64,000 nucleotides of DNA from Marinimicrobium sp050113635. GTDB lineage: Bacteria > Pseudomonadota > Gammaproteobacteria > Pseudomonadales > Cellvibrionaceae. This document shows, in pieces, positions 35,465 to 44,000 of this stretch (positions are counted from its first letter, which is position 1; each line of letters opens with the position of its first letter). Under the pieces are notes generated by a model. That model ran no database searches and was not told the origin of the DNA. It saw only the letters and a list, made by a program, of their open reading frames with translations. The DNA is taken from contig NZ_JBNJLT010000003.1 of assembly GCF_050113635.1 (NCBI RefSeq), positions 124,001-188,000 of the forward strand, in the 5' to 3' direction. The position numbers and the translations under genes are program-made.

Positions 35465-36391
35465 TCAGTCTCGATTTAATAGCAAATGTTGATTTTGATG
35501 CAGAGGCGTTGGGTTGTCCAGTGCCGGGTGAAGGGCCTGGCGCAGCCAGGTTTGCTGGCTGACGATCAGAGGGCGGTCAACGCCCGGCAGGGTATCGGGT
35601 CGTTTCCAGAGGCTGATCGGCGGCGCGAGGCACAGGGCGGTGTAGTGTCGGGGCGCGGCTTCAGGACGCTGGAGCAGGGTTGACACGGGTACCAGAGCCA
35701 CTCCGGACGCTTCCAGGGCCGGACCGAGTTGTTCCAGAACGGCCAGTGTCTCGGGATGAGGGTGGCCAATGGCGAGGGCGTACCCCCGGCTTTTGGCCAG
35801 CTGAATGGCTTGATCGACTTGCCGGGCGATTTGCAGAATGTCTTGGTCGTGATCGAGGAAAACGTCCCGCTTGAGCGTGGGGACCCGGTAGTGGCGGGCG
35901 GTCTCCCAGGCCTGACTGTCGGCGGTGGTTCGGCTGTCGATGAAGTAGTAGCCCTGGTCGCCGAGTCGTTTCATCAGCCAGCCCATGGCTTGTGGGTCCT
36001 GGGTGAGTCGGCTGCCCATGTGGTTGTTCAGGCCCCGAGCCTGCGGGATAGCGACGAGGTTTTGAGTCAGTGTGTGCTGGAATTCCGGATAGCTCATCTG
36101 TTCGGTCAAGGCACCGGCGTCCAGGGGGCGAGGCTTCAGGGTGCTCATGGGGTTGTGTACCATGATTTCCTTGCCCAGTTCTGCGCCTAAACGTGCGAGA
36201 CGCGCCCCCTGGGGGGCTTGGGGCAGAATGGCGTAGGTGAAGTCGCCTTTCAGTCGCAAGCTGCGCTCGCCCAAGGGGGCGCTGTAGCCAATGTCATCGA
36301 TGATGATGGCAAGCTGAGGCGGTGCGCTGAATGCTGCGGCTCCCCAGAAAATGAGCAGCCCCCACAATGCGATAGGCAGTTTACGCGGCAT
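35465..36391 (-). CDS. Divergent polysaccharide deacetylase family protein (YibQ)
   Basis: This 308-residue protein has a signal peptide (cut near AAFSA-PP) and the family start LAIIIDDIGYS, containing the Asp-Asp pair. Other blocks are IMVHNPMST, NNHMGSRLTQ and FIDSRTTADS. The family has the deacetylase barrel; its substrate is not established. It overlaps ctpA by 11 bases and closes the gpmI-envC-ctpA-yibQ group, which suggests a role in the cell envelope. Confidence 0.9.
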   Translation of the reverse strand: MPRKLPIALWGLLIFWGAAAFSAPPQLAIIIDDIGYSAPLGERSLRLKGDFTYAILPQAPQGARLARLGAELGKEIMVHNPMSTLKPRPLDAGALTEQMSYPEFQHTLTQNLVAIPQARGLNNHMGSRLTQDPQAMGWLMKRLGDQGYYFIDSRTTADSQAWETARHYRVPTLKRDVFLDHDQDILQIARQVDQAIQLAKSRGYALAIGHPHPETLAVLEQLGPALEASGVALVPVSTLLQRPEAAPRHYTALCLAPPISLWKRPDTLPGVDRPLIVSQQTWLRQALHPALDNPTPLHQNQHLLLNRD

Positions 36392-37775
36392 CGGGGTCCT
36401 GATCGGTGTCCGGTTCCTGCTCTTCAGCGTCCAGTTTGGGTAATTGGGTTTGCTGGCGCTGTTGGAAAATATACAGGCCTTTCAGCATATTGAGCGCTTC
36501 GTCCAGTTGGTTATCGCCAACCTCTTCGGTGCGCTGACGGCGTTCGGTATTGCGACGGGTCGTGTTGCTTTCTTCACCACCATTGGCGTTGCCAAGGTGG
36601 CCCGCCAGGTCGGCCTCGGTGGTGTGCAGGCCGGAGCGAATGGCGGTGACGCGAGCGCGTTCTACCATCACATCGGGGACAATGCCCTGAGCCTGAATGG
36701 AGCGGCCGTTCGGGGTGTAATAAAGGGCGGTGGTCAGTTTTACCGCCTTGGTATCGGTCACCGGCACAACCGTCTGCACCGAGCCTTTGCCAAAGCTGCG
36801 GGTTCCGAGAATGACGGCGCGACCGTGGTCCTGCAAAGCGCCGGCAACAATTTCGGAGGCGGAGGCGGAGCCGTCGTTGATCAGCACGACCAGCGGCAAT
36901 TCCTCGGCGGTCTGGCCGTCGTGGGCGTAGTAACGCATATCGCTGTTCTCGGTGCGGCCTTTGGTGTAAACCACCAGTCCTTCTTCCAGAAAGGCGTCGG
37001 CGACTTCCACTGAGGTTTGCAGTACACCGCCGGGGTTGTTGCGCAAGTCCAGCACAATGCCGCGCAAGTCATCACGCTCTTCGCGTAGTTTTTCAATGGC
37101 CTCGACCATATCCTTGCCGGTGTTGAGTTGGAACTGGGCGATGCGGATGTACAGGTAGTGGTCATCCATCACACGGGTGCGAACACTTTTGACGCGGATC
37201 ACATCGCGAGTCAGCGTCAGCTCAAAGGGCTGGTCGACGCCTTCGCGGACGATGGTAAGCGTCAGCTCGCTGTCTTTGGGGCCGCGCATTTTCTCCACGG
37301 CTTCGTTGAGTGACAGGCCTTTAACCGGCTCGTCGTTGAGGCGGATAATCAGGTCTCCGGCTTCGACACCAGCGCGTTGGGCCGGCGTATCGTCGATGGG
37401 GGAAATCACTTTGACGAAGCCGTCTTCCATACCGACTTCAATACCGATGCCTCCAAATTCGCCGGACGTGCTCTCCTGGAGGTCTTCAAAGGACTTTTCG
37501 TCAAGGTACGCCGAGTGTGGGTCCAGTTCCGCCATCATGCCCTTAATGGCGTACTCCAGCAGCTCGGCATCGGTCAGCTCTTCCACATAGCTGTTTCGAA
37601 TATGGTCGTATACGCGAGTGAAGGTGCGCAGCTCCTCCAGCGGAAGCAGTTCCTGAGGCTCCTGGCGATCAGTCGCGGTTTGCTCGGCCGGTTCGTCGGG
37701 TTGGGCCAGAACCAGTGCTGGTACTGTGCACAGCAGCAGAGTCAAAGCGCCGCGTTTAACGTCAAAATACCGCAT
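36381..37775 (-). CDS. ctpA: S41 family C-terminal processing peptidase CtpA
   Basis: The 464-residue protease has a signal peptide (cut near ALVLA-QP). A PDZ domain (about 100-185) is followed by a protease core with the nucleophilic Ser in DGSASASEIV and Lys in SFGKGSVQT. The C-terminal region is polar and Gln-rich and ends in an acidic DTDQDPDAA tail. It trims or degrades periplasmic proteins. A good AGGAG site precedes the ATG. It lies between envC and yibQ, as in Pseudomonas. Confidence 0.94.
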   Translation of the reverse strand: MRYFDVKRGALTLLLCTVPALVLAQPDEPAEQTATDRQEPQELLPLEELRTFTRVYDHIRNSYVEELTDAELLEYAIKGMMAELDPHSAYLDEKSFEDLQESTSGEFGGIGIEVGMEDGFVKVISPIDDTPAQRAGVEAGDLIIRLNDEPVKGLSLNEAVEKMRGPKDSELTLTIVREGVDQPFELTLTRDVIRVKSVRTRVMDDHYLYIRIAQFQLNTGKDMVEAIEKLREERDDLRGIVLDLRNNPGGVLQTSVEVADAFLEEGLVVYTKGRTENSDMRYYAHDGQTAEELPLVVLINDGSASASEIVAGALQDHGRAVILGTRSFGKGSVQTVVPVTDTKAVKLTTALYYTPNGRSIQAQGIVPDVMVERARVTAIRSGLHTTEADLAGHLGNANGGEESNTTRRNTERRQRTEEVGDNQLDEALNMLKGLYIFQQRQQTQLPKLDAEEQEPDTDQDPDAA

Positions 37776-37901
37776 CCGGTTCTCCTGAAAACTCGCAGTA
37801 AGGCCGGAATAGCACCGGCACCGGCCGCCGGGGGGCCGCTTCGTTTAGGTGGCTGTCATGGGTGTGACAGTGGGGCTGACGCATAATTCACCTCGAGCCG
37901 T

Positions 37902-39074
37902 TCACGCCTGGGCCAGCCAGGGGGCCGGGTTGGTGGGCTTGCCGCGATAGCGCAGCTCAAAATACAGGCCAGCCTCGGTTTGCCCGCCGGTACTGCCGAC
38001 ACTGGCAATGGTTTCACCGGGAGCAACCCACTCTCCGGTTTCTTTATAAAGCGCCTGATTGTGGGCGTAGAGGGTCATGTACCCTTCGCCGTGATCCACA
38101 ATCAATAACAGCCCGTGGCCACGGAAGTAGTCGGAAAATACCACGCGCCCATGGTGTACGGCCAGCACGGGCGTGCCTTCGGAGGCGGAAATAACAATGC
38201 CCTGACGAGTGATCTGCCCGTGCAGCTGGGTGCTGCCGAAGCGGTACCGCAGTTTGCCGCTGGCGGGCCAGGGTAGTTGTCCCTTGCTTTGGCTGAAAGG
38301 GACGTCTCCACCGGGCATTTCCAAATCGGCGACCGCCGCTACCATTTCGTCCAATAACGCTTGCAGTCGCTCGCGGTCCTTTTGCAGATCGTTCAGCTCC
38401 TGATCGGTGGAGCGAATGCGCTGGTTGAGAGCGGCCAGTGTTTCGCGGCGCTCGCTCTGGCGACTGCTGAGCCGGTTGTGCTGCTGTTTAAGCTGATCGC
38501 GGCTGGAGGCCAGCTCGGTGGTTTTTTGCACAATTCTGGGCTCGATATCGTCCAACTCGGCCAGTGTGTCGAGGTATTGATGAATAAGATCGGTACGCGC
38601 TTCCAGCCAGTAATCGTGGTAACGCAACAGGCGTGATACGCGCTGGGGACTTTCCTGATTCAGCAGCAGCTTCAGTTGACTCTGGCGTCCGAGCTGGTAG
38701 GCGGAGCGCACTTGTTCAGCCACGGCGGTTTGCTGGGCCTGACGGGATTGATCCAGTTCCTGACGGCGTTGACGAAGACTTTGCAGGTCGTTGTCCTGTT
38801 GCTTCATCTCCGATTCCAGATTCTGGATACGTTTGAGCAACTCGCCGATGTCGGATTCAGATTCCTCCAACTGGTCTTTGAGTTTATCGCGGGAGCCCTG
38901 GGTTTTTTTCAGTTCGGTTTGCAGCTGCTCAATATTGCGCTGCAATTGCTGCATGCGCGCTTCGTATTCAGCCTGCTCGTCGGCTGAAACAGCCAGCACC
39001 GTGCTGCCCAGCGCGCCGCACAGGCAGAGCGGGAGCAGTTTTTTATACAGATGTTTGGCTCGCAGAACGCTCAT
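37902..39074 (-). CDS. envC: Murein hydrolase activator EnvC
   Basis: The protein has 390 residues: a signal peptide (cut near LAVSA-DE), a long coiled coil (about 32-240) and a C-terminal LytM domain (about 275-385). The LytM domain is degenerate: the HxxxD zinc site reads RQGIVI and the second HxH reads YFE, so it should not cut murein itself. That is the hallmark of EnvC, which activates amidases at the division site. It sits between gpmI and ctpA. Confidence 0.93.
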   Translation of the reverse strand: MSVLRAKHLYKKLLPLCLCGALGSTVLAVSADEQAEYEARMQQLQRNIEQLQTELKKTQGSRDKLKDQLEESESDIGELLKRIQNLESEMKQQDNDLQSLRQRRQELDQSRQAQQTAVAEQVRSAYQLGRQSQLKLLLNQESPQRVSRLLRYHDYWLEARTDLIHQYLDTLAELDDIEPRIVQKTTELASSRDQLKQQHNRLSSRQSERRETLAALNQRIRSTDQELNDLQKDRERLQALLDEMVAAVADLEMPGGDVPFSQSKGQLPWPASGKLRYRFGSTQLHGQITRQGIVISASEGTPVLAVHHGRVVFSDYFRGHGLLLIVDHGEGYMTLYAHNQALYKETGEWVAPGETIASVGSTGGQTEAGLYFELRYRGKPTNPAPWLAQA

Positions 39075-39128
39075 GGGGTAAACCCGGATTGAGCAAGGCG
39101 ACCGATGAAAGGCCGCCTTGCAATGCGG

Positions 39129-40679
39129 TTACTGGCTGAGATCGACCAGATTCTTGCCGGTCATTTCTTTCGGCTGTTCCAGGTCCATCAGATGCAGCAT
39201 GGTCGGCGCCAGGTCGGCCAGAGAGCCGCCATCAATCACCTGGCCCTTGCGGTCACTGACGTAGACCAGAGGAACTGGCAGCGTGGAATGCTGGGTGCTT
39301 ACCTGGCCGGTGTCCGCGTCGTACATCTCTTCGCAGTTGCCGTGGTCAGCGGTGATCAAAGCTTCGCCGCCAGCCTTCAAGGTGGCGTCAAGCACACGGC
39401 CCACGCACTCATCCACCGCTTCCACCGCTTTGACCGCCGCATCGAAAATGCCGGAGTGACCGACCATGTCGCCGTTGGCGTAGTTGCAGATAATGGCGTC
39501 GTACTTTCCGGACTCAATGGCCGCCACCAGTTTGTCAGTGACCTCGGGCGCACTCATCTCGGGTTTCAGATCGTAGGTGGCGACATCGGGGGAGGGCACC
39601 AGAATACGGTCTTCGCCTTCGAATTCGGATTCGGTGCCACCGTTAAAGAAGAAGGTGACGTGCGCGTATTTCTCGGTCTCGGCGATGCGCAGCTGGGTTT
39701 TGCCCAGTTTGGCAATATAGTCGCCAAAGGAGTTGACCAGTTCCTGGGGTGGGAATGCACAGCTGGCTTTAATGTCTGCCGCGTATTCGGTGGTCATCAC
39801 AAAATCGGCAAGCGTGGGGTGGCATTGGCGTTTGAAACCGTCAAATTCCGGCTCGATCATGGCACGAGTAATCTGGCGGGCGCGATCCGGGCGGAAGTTC
39901 ATGAAAATGGCCACGTCGCCGTCTTCCATTTTTACGGCGGACTCGCCGTCGCCTGCGATCACGGTGGCTTTGACGAATTCGTCGTTTTCGTCCCGCTCAT
40001 AGGCGGCTTCAAGACCTTCCACGGCGGAGGAGGCCGTTTGTTCGGCCGTGCCGCACACCATGGCATTGTAGGCCTGCTCGACACGGTCCCAGCGGTTGTC
40101 GCGGTCCATGGCAAAGTAGCGGCCCACGATGCTGGCCACCCGGCCCACGCCGAGGTCGGCGAACTGTTTCTCGGCTTTTTCCAGCGACGGCTTGGCACTG
40201 CGCGGAGCGGTGTCGCGGCCATCGAGAAACGCGTGCAGGTAAACTTTTTTCGCACCGCGTTTGGCGGCGGCGTCGATCATGGCGTAAATGTGGTCCTGAT
40301 GGCTGTGTACGCCCCCTTCGGAGAGAAGCCCCAGGATGTGAACAGCCTTGTCGGCTTCAATCGCCTTGTCGATCGCAGCGGTGTAGCTCGGGTTTTTGGC
40401 GAACTCGCCATCGGCGATCGCTTTGTTGATGCGGGTGAAGTTTTGATAAACCACACGACCGGCGCCAATCGTGGTATGCCCCACTTCGCTGTTGCCCATT
40501 TGGCCCTCCGGCAGGCCGACGGCCATGCCGGATGTGGCGATCAGGTTATGAGGGCGATGATTCCAGAGGTCGTCCCACACGGGCGTGTTGGCGCTGTAAA
40601 CGGCATTGTGCTCGGTGTTTTCCGAGTAGCCGAATCCGTCCAGAATGATCAGAACGAGGGGCTTTTTAGTGGCGGTCAT
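39129..40679 (-). CDS. gpmI: 2,3-bisphosphoglycerate-independent phosphoglycerate mutase
   Basis: This enzyme is 516 residues from the ATG at 40679 (MTATKKPL); a GTG at 40691 would add four residues. It interconverts 3- and 2-phosphoglycerate using two manganese ions. The phosphorylated Ser lies in MGNSEVGHTTIGAG, the first metal Asp in LIILDGFGYS, and the second metal site in ITADHGNCE and STQHSTLPVP. It heads the gpmI-envC-ctpA-yibQ group. Confidence 0.97.
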   Translation of the reverse strand: MTATKKPLVLIILDGFGYSENTEHNAVYSANTPVWDDLWNHRPHNLIATSGMAVGLPEGQMGNSEVGHTTIGAGRVVYQNFTRINKAIADGEFAKNPSYTAAIDKAIEADKAVHILGLLSEGGVHSHQDHIYAMIDAAAKRGAKKVYLHAFLDGRDTAPRSAKPSLEKAEKQFADLGVGRVASIVGRYFAMDRDNRWDRVEQAYNAMVCGTAEQTASSAVEGLEAAYERDENDEFVKATVIAGDGESAVKMEDGDVAIFMNFRPDRARQITRAMIEPEFDGFKRQCHPTLADFVMTTEYAADIKASCAFPPQELVNSFGDYIAKLGKTQLRIAETEKYAHVTFFFNGGTESEFEGEDRILVPSPDVATYDLKPEMSAPEVTDKLVAAIESGKYDAIICNYANGDMVGHSGIFDAAVKAVEAVDECVGRVLDATLKAGGEALITADHGNCEEMYDADTGQVSTQHSTLPVPLVYVSDRKGQVIDGGSLADLAPTMLHLMDLEQPKEMTGKNLVDLSQ

Positions 40680-40877
40680 AGATGCTGTCACTTCTCTGCT
40701 TCGCTAAATGAAGGTCCGTATCCGGGCCGTAAGTGGCGCTCGGCGGGCGCAAAACGCCTATTCTAACGCGTTACCGTGGGTAACTCTATGCCAATGCGCG
40801 GTCGGCTCGTGCCCCTTTATGACAGGGGGCGCTAAATGGGTGGCCCTCAACCGCTGAGAAAACGGTGCTTGATGGTG

Positions 40878-40883
40878 TATACT
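40878..40883 (+). promoter_or_regulatory. Possible -10 element for the rhodanese-grxC-secB genes
   Basis: TATACT lies 65 bases before the GTG start of the rhodanese gene, with a weak -35-like TGAGAA 17 bases upstream. This is a low-confidence match in the 268-base divergent region with gpmI, which holds no other visible feature. Confidence 0.35.
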
Positions 40884-40947
40884 GCGGCGCGCTCCGCCCC
40901 TGTTCAGGAGGTGGTTTCCCGGTTCCGAGTGTGAGGAAGGCGACGAC

Positions 40948-41364
40948 GTGGAATTTTTTGTCTTTATCAGTCAGGAGTGGCTCCTGATCGCAACGCTGGC
41001 GCTGCTGATGGTGGTTTACGCCTTGCGGGAGCGAATCAAGAACGGCCGTCCTATCCCGGCCCATGAGGTCACCCGCTTGCTCAACAGCGAGTCGGCGGTG
41101 CTGGTGGATGTGCGCGAAGCGTCGGATTTTAAGGCCGGACACATTTCCGGTGCGCTCAATCTTCCTTATCGCAAGGTCGCCACCGAAGGTGAAGCCTTTT
41201 TGCAGCCTTATAAGGAAAAGGTCATCGTGGTGGCAGACAAGTACGGTCAGCACGCCGGTGCGGCTGGTCGCACGTTGGGCCAAAAAGGGTTTGATGTGCG
41301 TCGCTTGGCCGGGGGGATCACTGAGTGGCAAAACCAGGGGCTGCCCCTGGTAAAAAAAGGCTGA
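40948..41364 (+). CDS. Membrane-anchored rhodanese-like protein (YibN type)
   Basis: This 138-residue protein starts with GTG behind GAGGAAGG. One N-terminal transmembrane helix (about 8-27) is followed by a rhodanese domain starting VLVDVREASDFKAGHISGALNLPY. The position of the active-site Cys reads DKYGQHAG, so the catalytic cysteine is absent and it is probably a binding domain. It is 16 bases upstream of grxC, and the order rhodanese-grxC-secB is widely conserved. Confidence 0.88.
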   Translation: MEFFVFISQEWLLIATLALLMVVYALRERIKNGRPIPAHEVTRLLNSESAVLVDVREASDFKAGHISGALNLPYRKVATEGEAFLQPYKEKVIVVADKYGQHAGAAGRTLGQKGFDVRRLAGGITEWQNQGLPLVKKG

Positions 41365-41380
41365 AGCCCGGGAGCGCACA

Positions 41381-41638
41381 ATGGCCGGTTCCAAAGTTGT
41401 AATGTATACCACGGCGGTCTGTCCGTTTTGCATCAACGCCAAGCATTTGCTCGATAGCAAGGGCGTGGTGTACGAAGAAATCCGAGTGGACCGCAACCCG
41501 CCGCTTCGTGAAAAAATGATGGCTGACAGTGGGCAGCGCACTGTGCCGCAGATCTGGATCGGCGATCGCCATGTGGGCGGGTTTACCGACCTGTGGGCAC
41601 TGGACAAGAGCGGCAAGCTGGACGACCTGCTGGGTTGA
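41381..41638 (+). CDS. grxC: Glutaredoxin 3
   Basis: This 85-residue glutathione-dependent oxidoreductase has the active site CPFC in TTAVCPFCINAK. The glutathione-binding TVPQIWIGDRHVGGF (cis-Pro loop) is intact. CPFC varies slightly from the usual CPYC. GGGAG precedes ATG. Confidence 0.95.
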   Translation: MAGSKVVMYTTAVCPFCINAKHLLDSKGVVYEEIRVDRNPPLREKMMADSGQRTVPQIWIGDRHVGGFTDLWALDKSGKLDDLLG

Positions 41639-41710
41639 TTCAGTGCTGATGCCGGTAAACGCCGGACGGCAATCAAACAGAAACCAAACAGACATAACGG
41701 GTACTGAACC

Positions 41711-42214
41711 ATGGCAGATGAGAATAATCCCACGGTAAACGGCTCAGCCGAGCCCCAGGGAGCACCGCGCGGACTGCAAATCAAGCGTATTTACCTGAAA
41801 GACCTGTCTTTCGAGACCCCTCTGGGCGTCGAGTCCTTCAGTCAGTCGTGGAAGCCGAAGATTGATCAGGAGCTGAACGTTCAAGTGAATAATGTGGACG
41901 ACAGCCACTACGAAGTGGTGCTGCTGATGACCGTGACCGCGACCATGGAAGACAAAGTGGTGTTCCTGATCGAGGTCAAACAGGCGGGGTTGTTCGCTAT
42001 CCAGGGGCTGGAGAAGGCGCAGTTGAGCCAGGTGATCAATACCACTTGCCCGCAGATTCTTTTCCCCTATGCACGCGAAGTGATTGACTCCACTTTGTCT
42101 CGTGGTTCATTCCCTCCACTGATGTTGCCGCCGATCAATTTTGACGCTGTGTTTGCGCAAGCCGTACAACAGGCGACCAAGAAGAATGAATCGGCACCCG
42201 CTACGGATGCCTGA
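41711..42214 (+). CDS. secB: Protein export chaperone SecB
   Basis: This 167-residue tetrameric chaperone keeps preproteins unfolded for SecA. Family blocks are RIYLKDLSFETP, FLIEVKQAGLF, CPQILFPYAREVI and FPPLMLPPINFD. It is convergent with the FlgT-like gene, 12 bases apart. Confidence 0.97.
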   Translation: MADENNPTVNGSAEPQGAPRGLQIKRIYLKDLSFETPLGVESFSQSWKPKIDQELNVQVNNVDDSHYEVVLLMTVTATMEDKVVFLIEVKQAGLFAIQGLEKAQLSQVINTTCPQILFPYAREVIDSTLSRGSFPPLMLPPINFDAVFAQAVQQATKKNESAPATDA

Positions 42215-42226
42215 GCCGGGTCGGAG

Positions 42227-43366
42227 TTAATACTCCCGGTGCCAGGAATATTCCGCTGTTGCGGAGTGTTCCTGGCCAGGTGTCACCGCCAAGTGCTCAC
42301 CGTGCAGCGTTACATCTCCCTCCAAACGTACCAGGCTGTAGGCCGGGTGCACCTCTTCGACGATGAGCCGCACACCGCTGTCCAGCATGTGGGCTCGGTA
42401 TTCCCGGTAGCGCCCTGGCAGCTCGCGGTAGGTGAGTTGTTGCAGCGGTAGTCGGTCGCCCGGCGCGAGCCCCTGCTGAAAACCGGCTTCCAAGACTTGA
42501 TGGGCACCCATGCGGTGGGGCTTCAGGCGGGCAATGAGAGGCTGGCAACGAATGGTTTCTCCCATCTCTTCGCCAGCCGTCGCTACGATGCCCCGGATTT
42601 TTTGTCCGTAATCGCTCTCCCAAAATCCCGGCGTGCCGAATTGGGTATTGGCTGGTCGGCTGGGGTTCCAGGCGCCTCGCAAGCGATAGTCCCGGTAGGC
42701 CACTGGCGTGCCGGTGATGCCATTAAACAGGGTCAAACGCAGCGCAAAATCCCGCTGTCGACTGTCCCAGGCGGGGTTCAGGCGTAACGTGCTTACGGTG
42801 GCATTGCGAGCACGGTTGATCAGGTTTGGGTTCAGGGCCTCGGCGGGACGCGCCATAGCCAGGTCCAGTAATTCACCGGACAGTACCAGTTGAGTATCGG
42901 CGCCTCGCGCCAGTTCCCGGACCTGCTGCGCCGTGGCGTTTGCCGGAAGGCTGCCTTGGCTGAGTTGATAGTGGAACAGACTGTTGTGCTCACTGAGAGA
43001 CTGACCCATCAGGGCGGGCAGGTTTTGGCCGATACTCCACAGGCTTTCAGCATTCTGGCTGGCAGCACCACGCCGTGCAAACGTCGTGATTAGCAGCGAT
43101 TTTCGGTACAGACGTTGGTCCGAAGGGCACACAGCGCTGCGTTCTGCAGCGCTTTCAGCCGCGGAGGGCAGAGCTGCAGGCTCGCTGGGTGCTCGACTGA
43201 ACTGGCCCTGGGGTGAGCTGCCAAAATGCGGTTGGCTCGGCCCGGCCAGCGCGGGCATCGACAGAAGGCATAGCAGCGACCACCACGTGAGCGTTGCGAA
43301 TGGCCGACGCGATAGGTGTGCGCTGTGATCGAAAGTCTGTGCCGTCATGGTTTCACTGGTGGTCAT
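42227..43366 (-). CDS. FlgT-like exported protein
   Basis: This 379-residue protein has a hydrophobic segment at about 27-42 ending in MPALA-GP, consistent with a signal sequence after a long N-region. An ATG at 43348 would shorten that N-region. A low-complexity Ser/Ala/Pro part (about 42-75) follows. The middle (about 80-230, starting KSLLITTFARRG) and the end (about 275-370, GAHQVLEAGFQQGLAPGDRLPL) resemble the middle and C-terminal domains of flagellar H-ring protein FlgT. The FlgT N-terminal domain is not visible and no flagellar gene is nearby. The assignment is tentative. Confidence 0.55.
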   Translation of the reverse strand: MTTSETMTAQTFDHSAHLSRRPFATLTWWSLLCLLSMPALAGPSQPHFGSSPQGQFSRAPSEPAALPSAAESAAERSAVCPSDQRLYRKSLLITTFARRGAASQNAESLWSIGQNLPALMGQSLSEHNSLFHYQLSQGSLPANATAQQVRELARGADTQLVLSGELLDLAMARPAEALNPNLINRARNATVSTLRLNPAWDSRQRDFALRLTLFNGITGTPVAYRDYRLRGAWNPSRPANTQFGTPGFWESDYGQKIRGIVATAGEEMGETIRCQPLIARLKPHRMGAHQVLEAGFQQGLAPGDRLPLQQLTYRELPGRYREYRAHMLDSGVRLIVEEVHPAYSLVRLEGDVTLHGEHLAVTPGQEHSATAEYSWHREY

Positions 43367-43455
43367 TGGCTGGGAAATGTTTTAGGGTTTCTCTGGTCTT
43401 ATATCGGCTATCGGCTCAATTGCTGAGGGCTTGAGCCCTGAGGGTAATCATTACC

Positions 43456-43923
43456 ATGAGAAGGTTAAAACGTTTGACGGCATCAGTGTGCGGTGTGGGC
43501 GCCGCCTCTGCAGCGTTGATGCTGACTCTGCCGGGATGTAGCAGTGGTGGTCGTCACTTCGACGGCTGGGAGGAGGCGCTGGAAATTGATGTGCGCGCCA
43601 ATGACAGCAAGCTGTTTATCTACCGGTTAGCGTCACCGCACGGGGGGCGGCCTCTGGTGGAGGTCTACCGCTCCACGCGTGCTCAGGATCGCACGCCGCG
43701 CCACGAGCCGATGGATACCCGTGCGCTCGAAGGGCTTCGCAAGGATGCCGGCACGGCCGTATCGGCTACTGGCTATTGTCGGGAAGGGTTTTTGATGCTG
43801 GATTATCGACTGTCACACGTAGAGTCGTGGCTCCGAGGCGAATGCCGGGAAGGGGCCACCGAGGCTGATCGCAAACGCTTTGCCGATAAAACGCAACTGG
43901 TCATCCCGGAACCCGAGTCATAA
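43456..43923 (+). CDS. Small lipoprotein, unknown function
   Basis: The protein has 155 residues and an N-terminal signal ending in the lipobox LPGC (Cys at about 28), so it should be lipidated. The mature part is mixed alpha/beta and has two further cysteines (TGYCREG and RGECREG) that could pair. It is divergent from the FlgT-like gene and is followed by rlmI 77 bases later. No family was recognised. Confidence 0.75.
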   Translation: MRRLKRLTASVCGVGAASAALMLTLPGCSSGGRHFDGWEEALEIDVRANDSKLFIYRLASPHGGRPLVEVYRSTRAQDRTPRHEPMDTRALEGLRKDAGTAVSATGYCREGFLMLDYRLSHVESWLRGECREGATEADRKRFADKTQLVIPEPES

Positions 43924-44000
43924 GCCCTCTCTGGCGTAAAACCCGATAGAATATCGGCCGCCGCCGCTGGGGCGGCTCGCGCCATTGTCTGGAGAAATTT

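Noticed and set aside
39105..40766. A 553-codon open frame on the plus strand opposite gpmI
   Set aside because: It is antisense to a complete, well-conserved gpmI. Its Gly/His/Val-rich translation has no protein-like motifs and reflects codon bias on the other strand.
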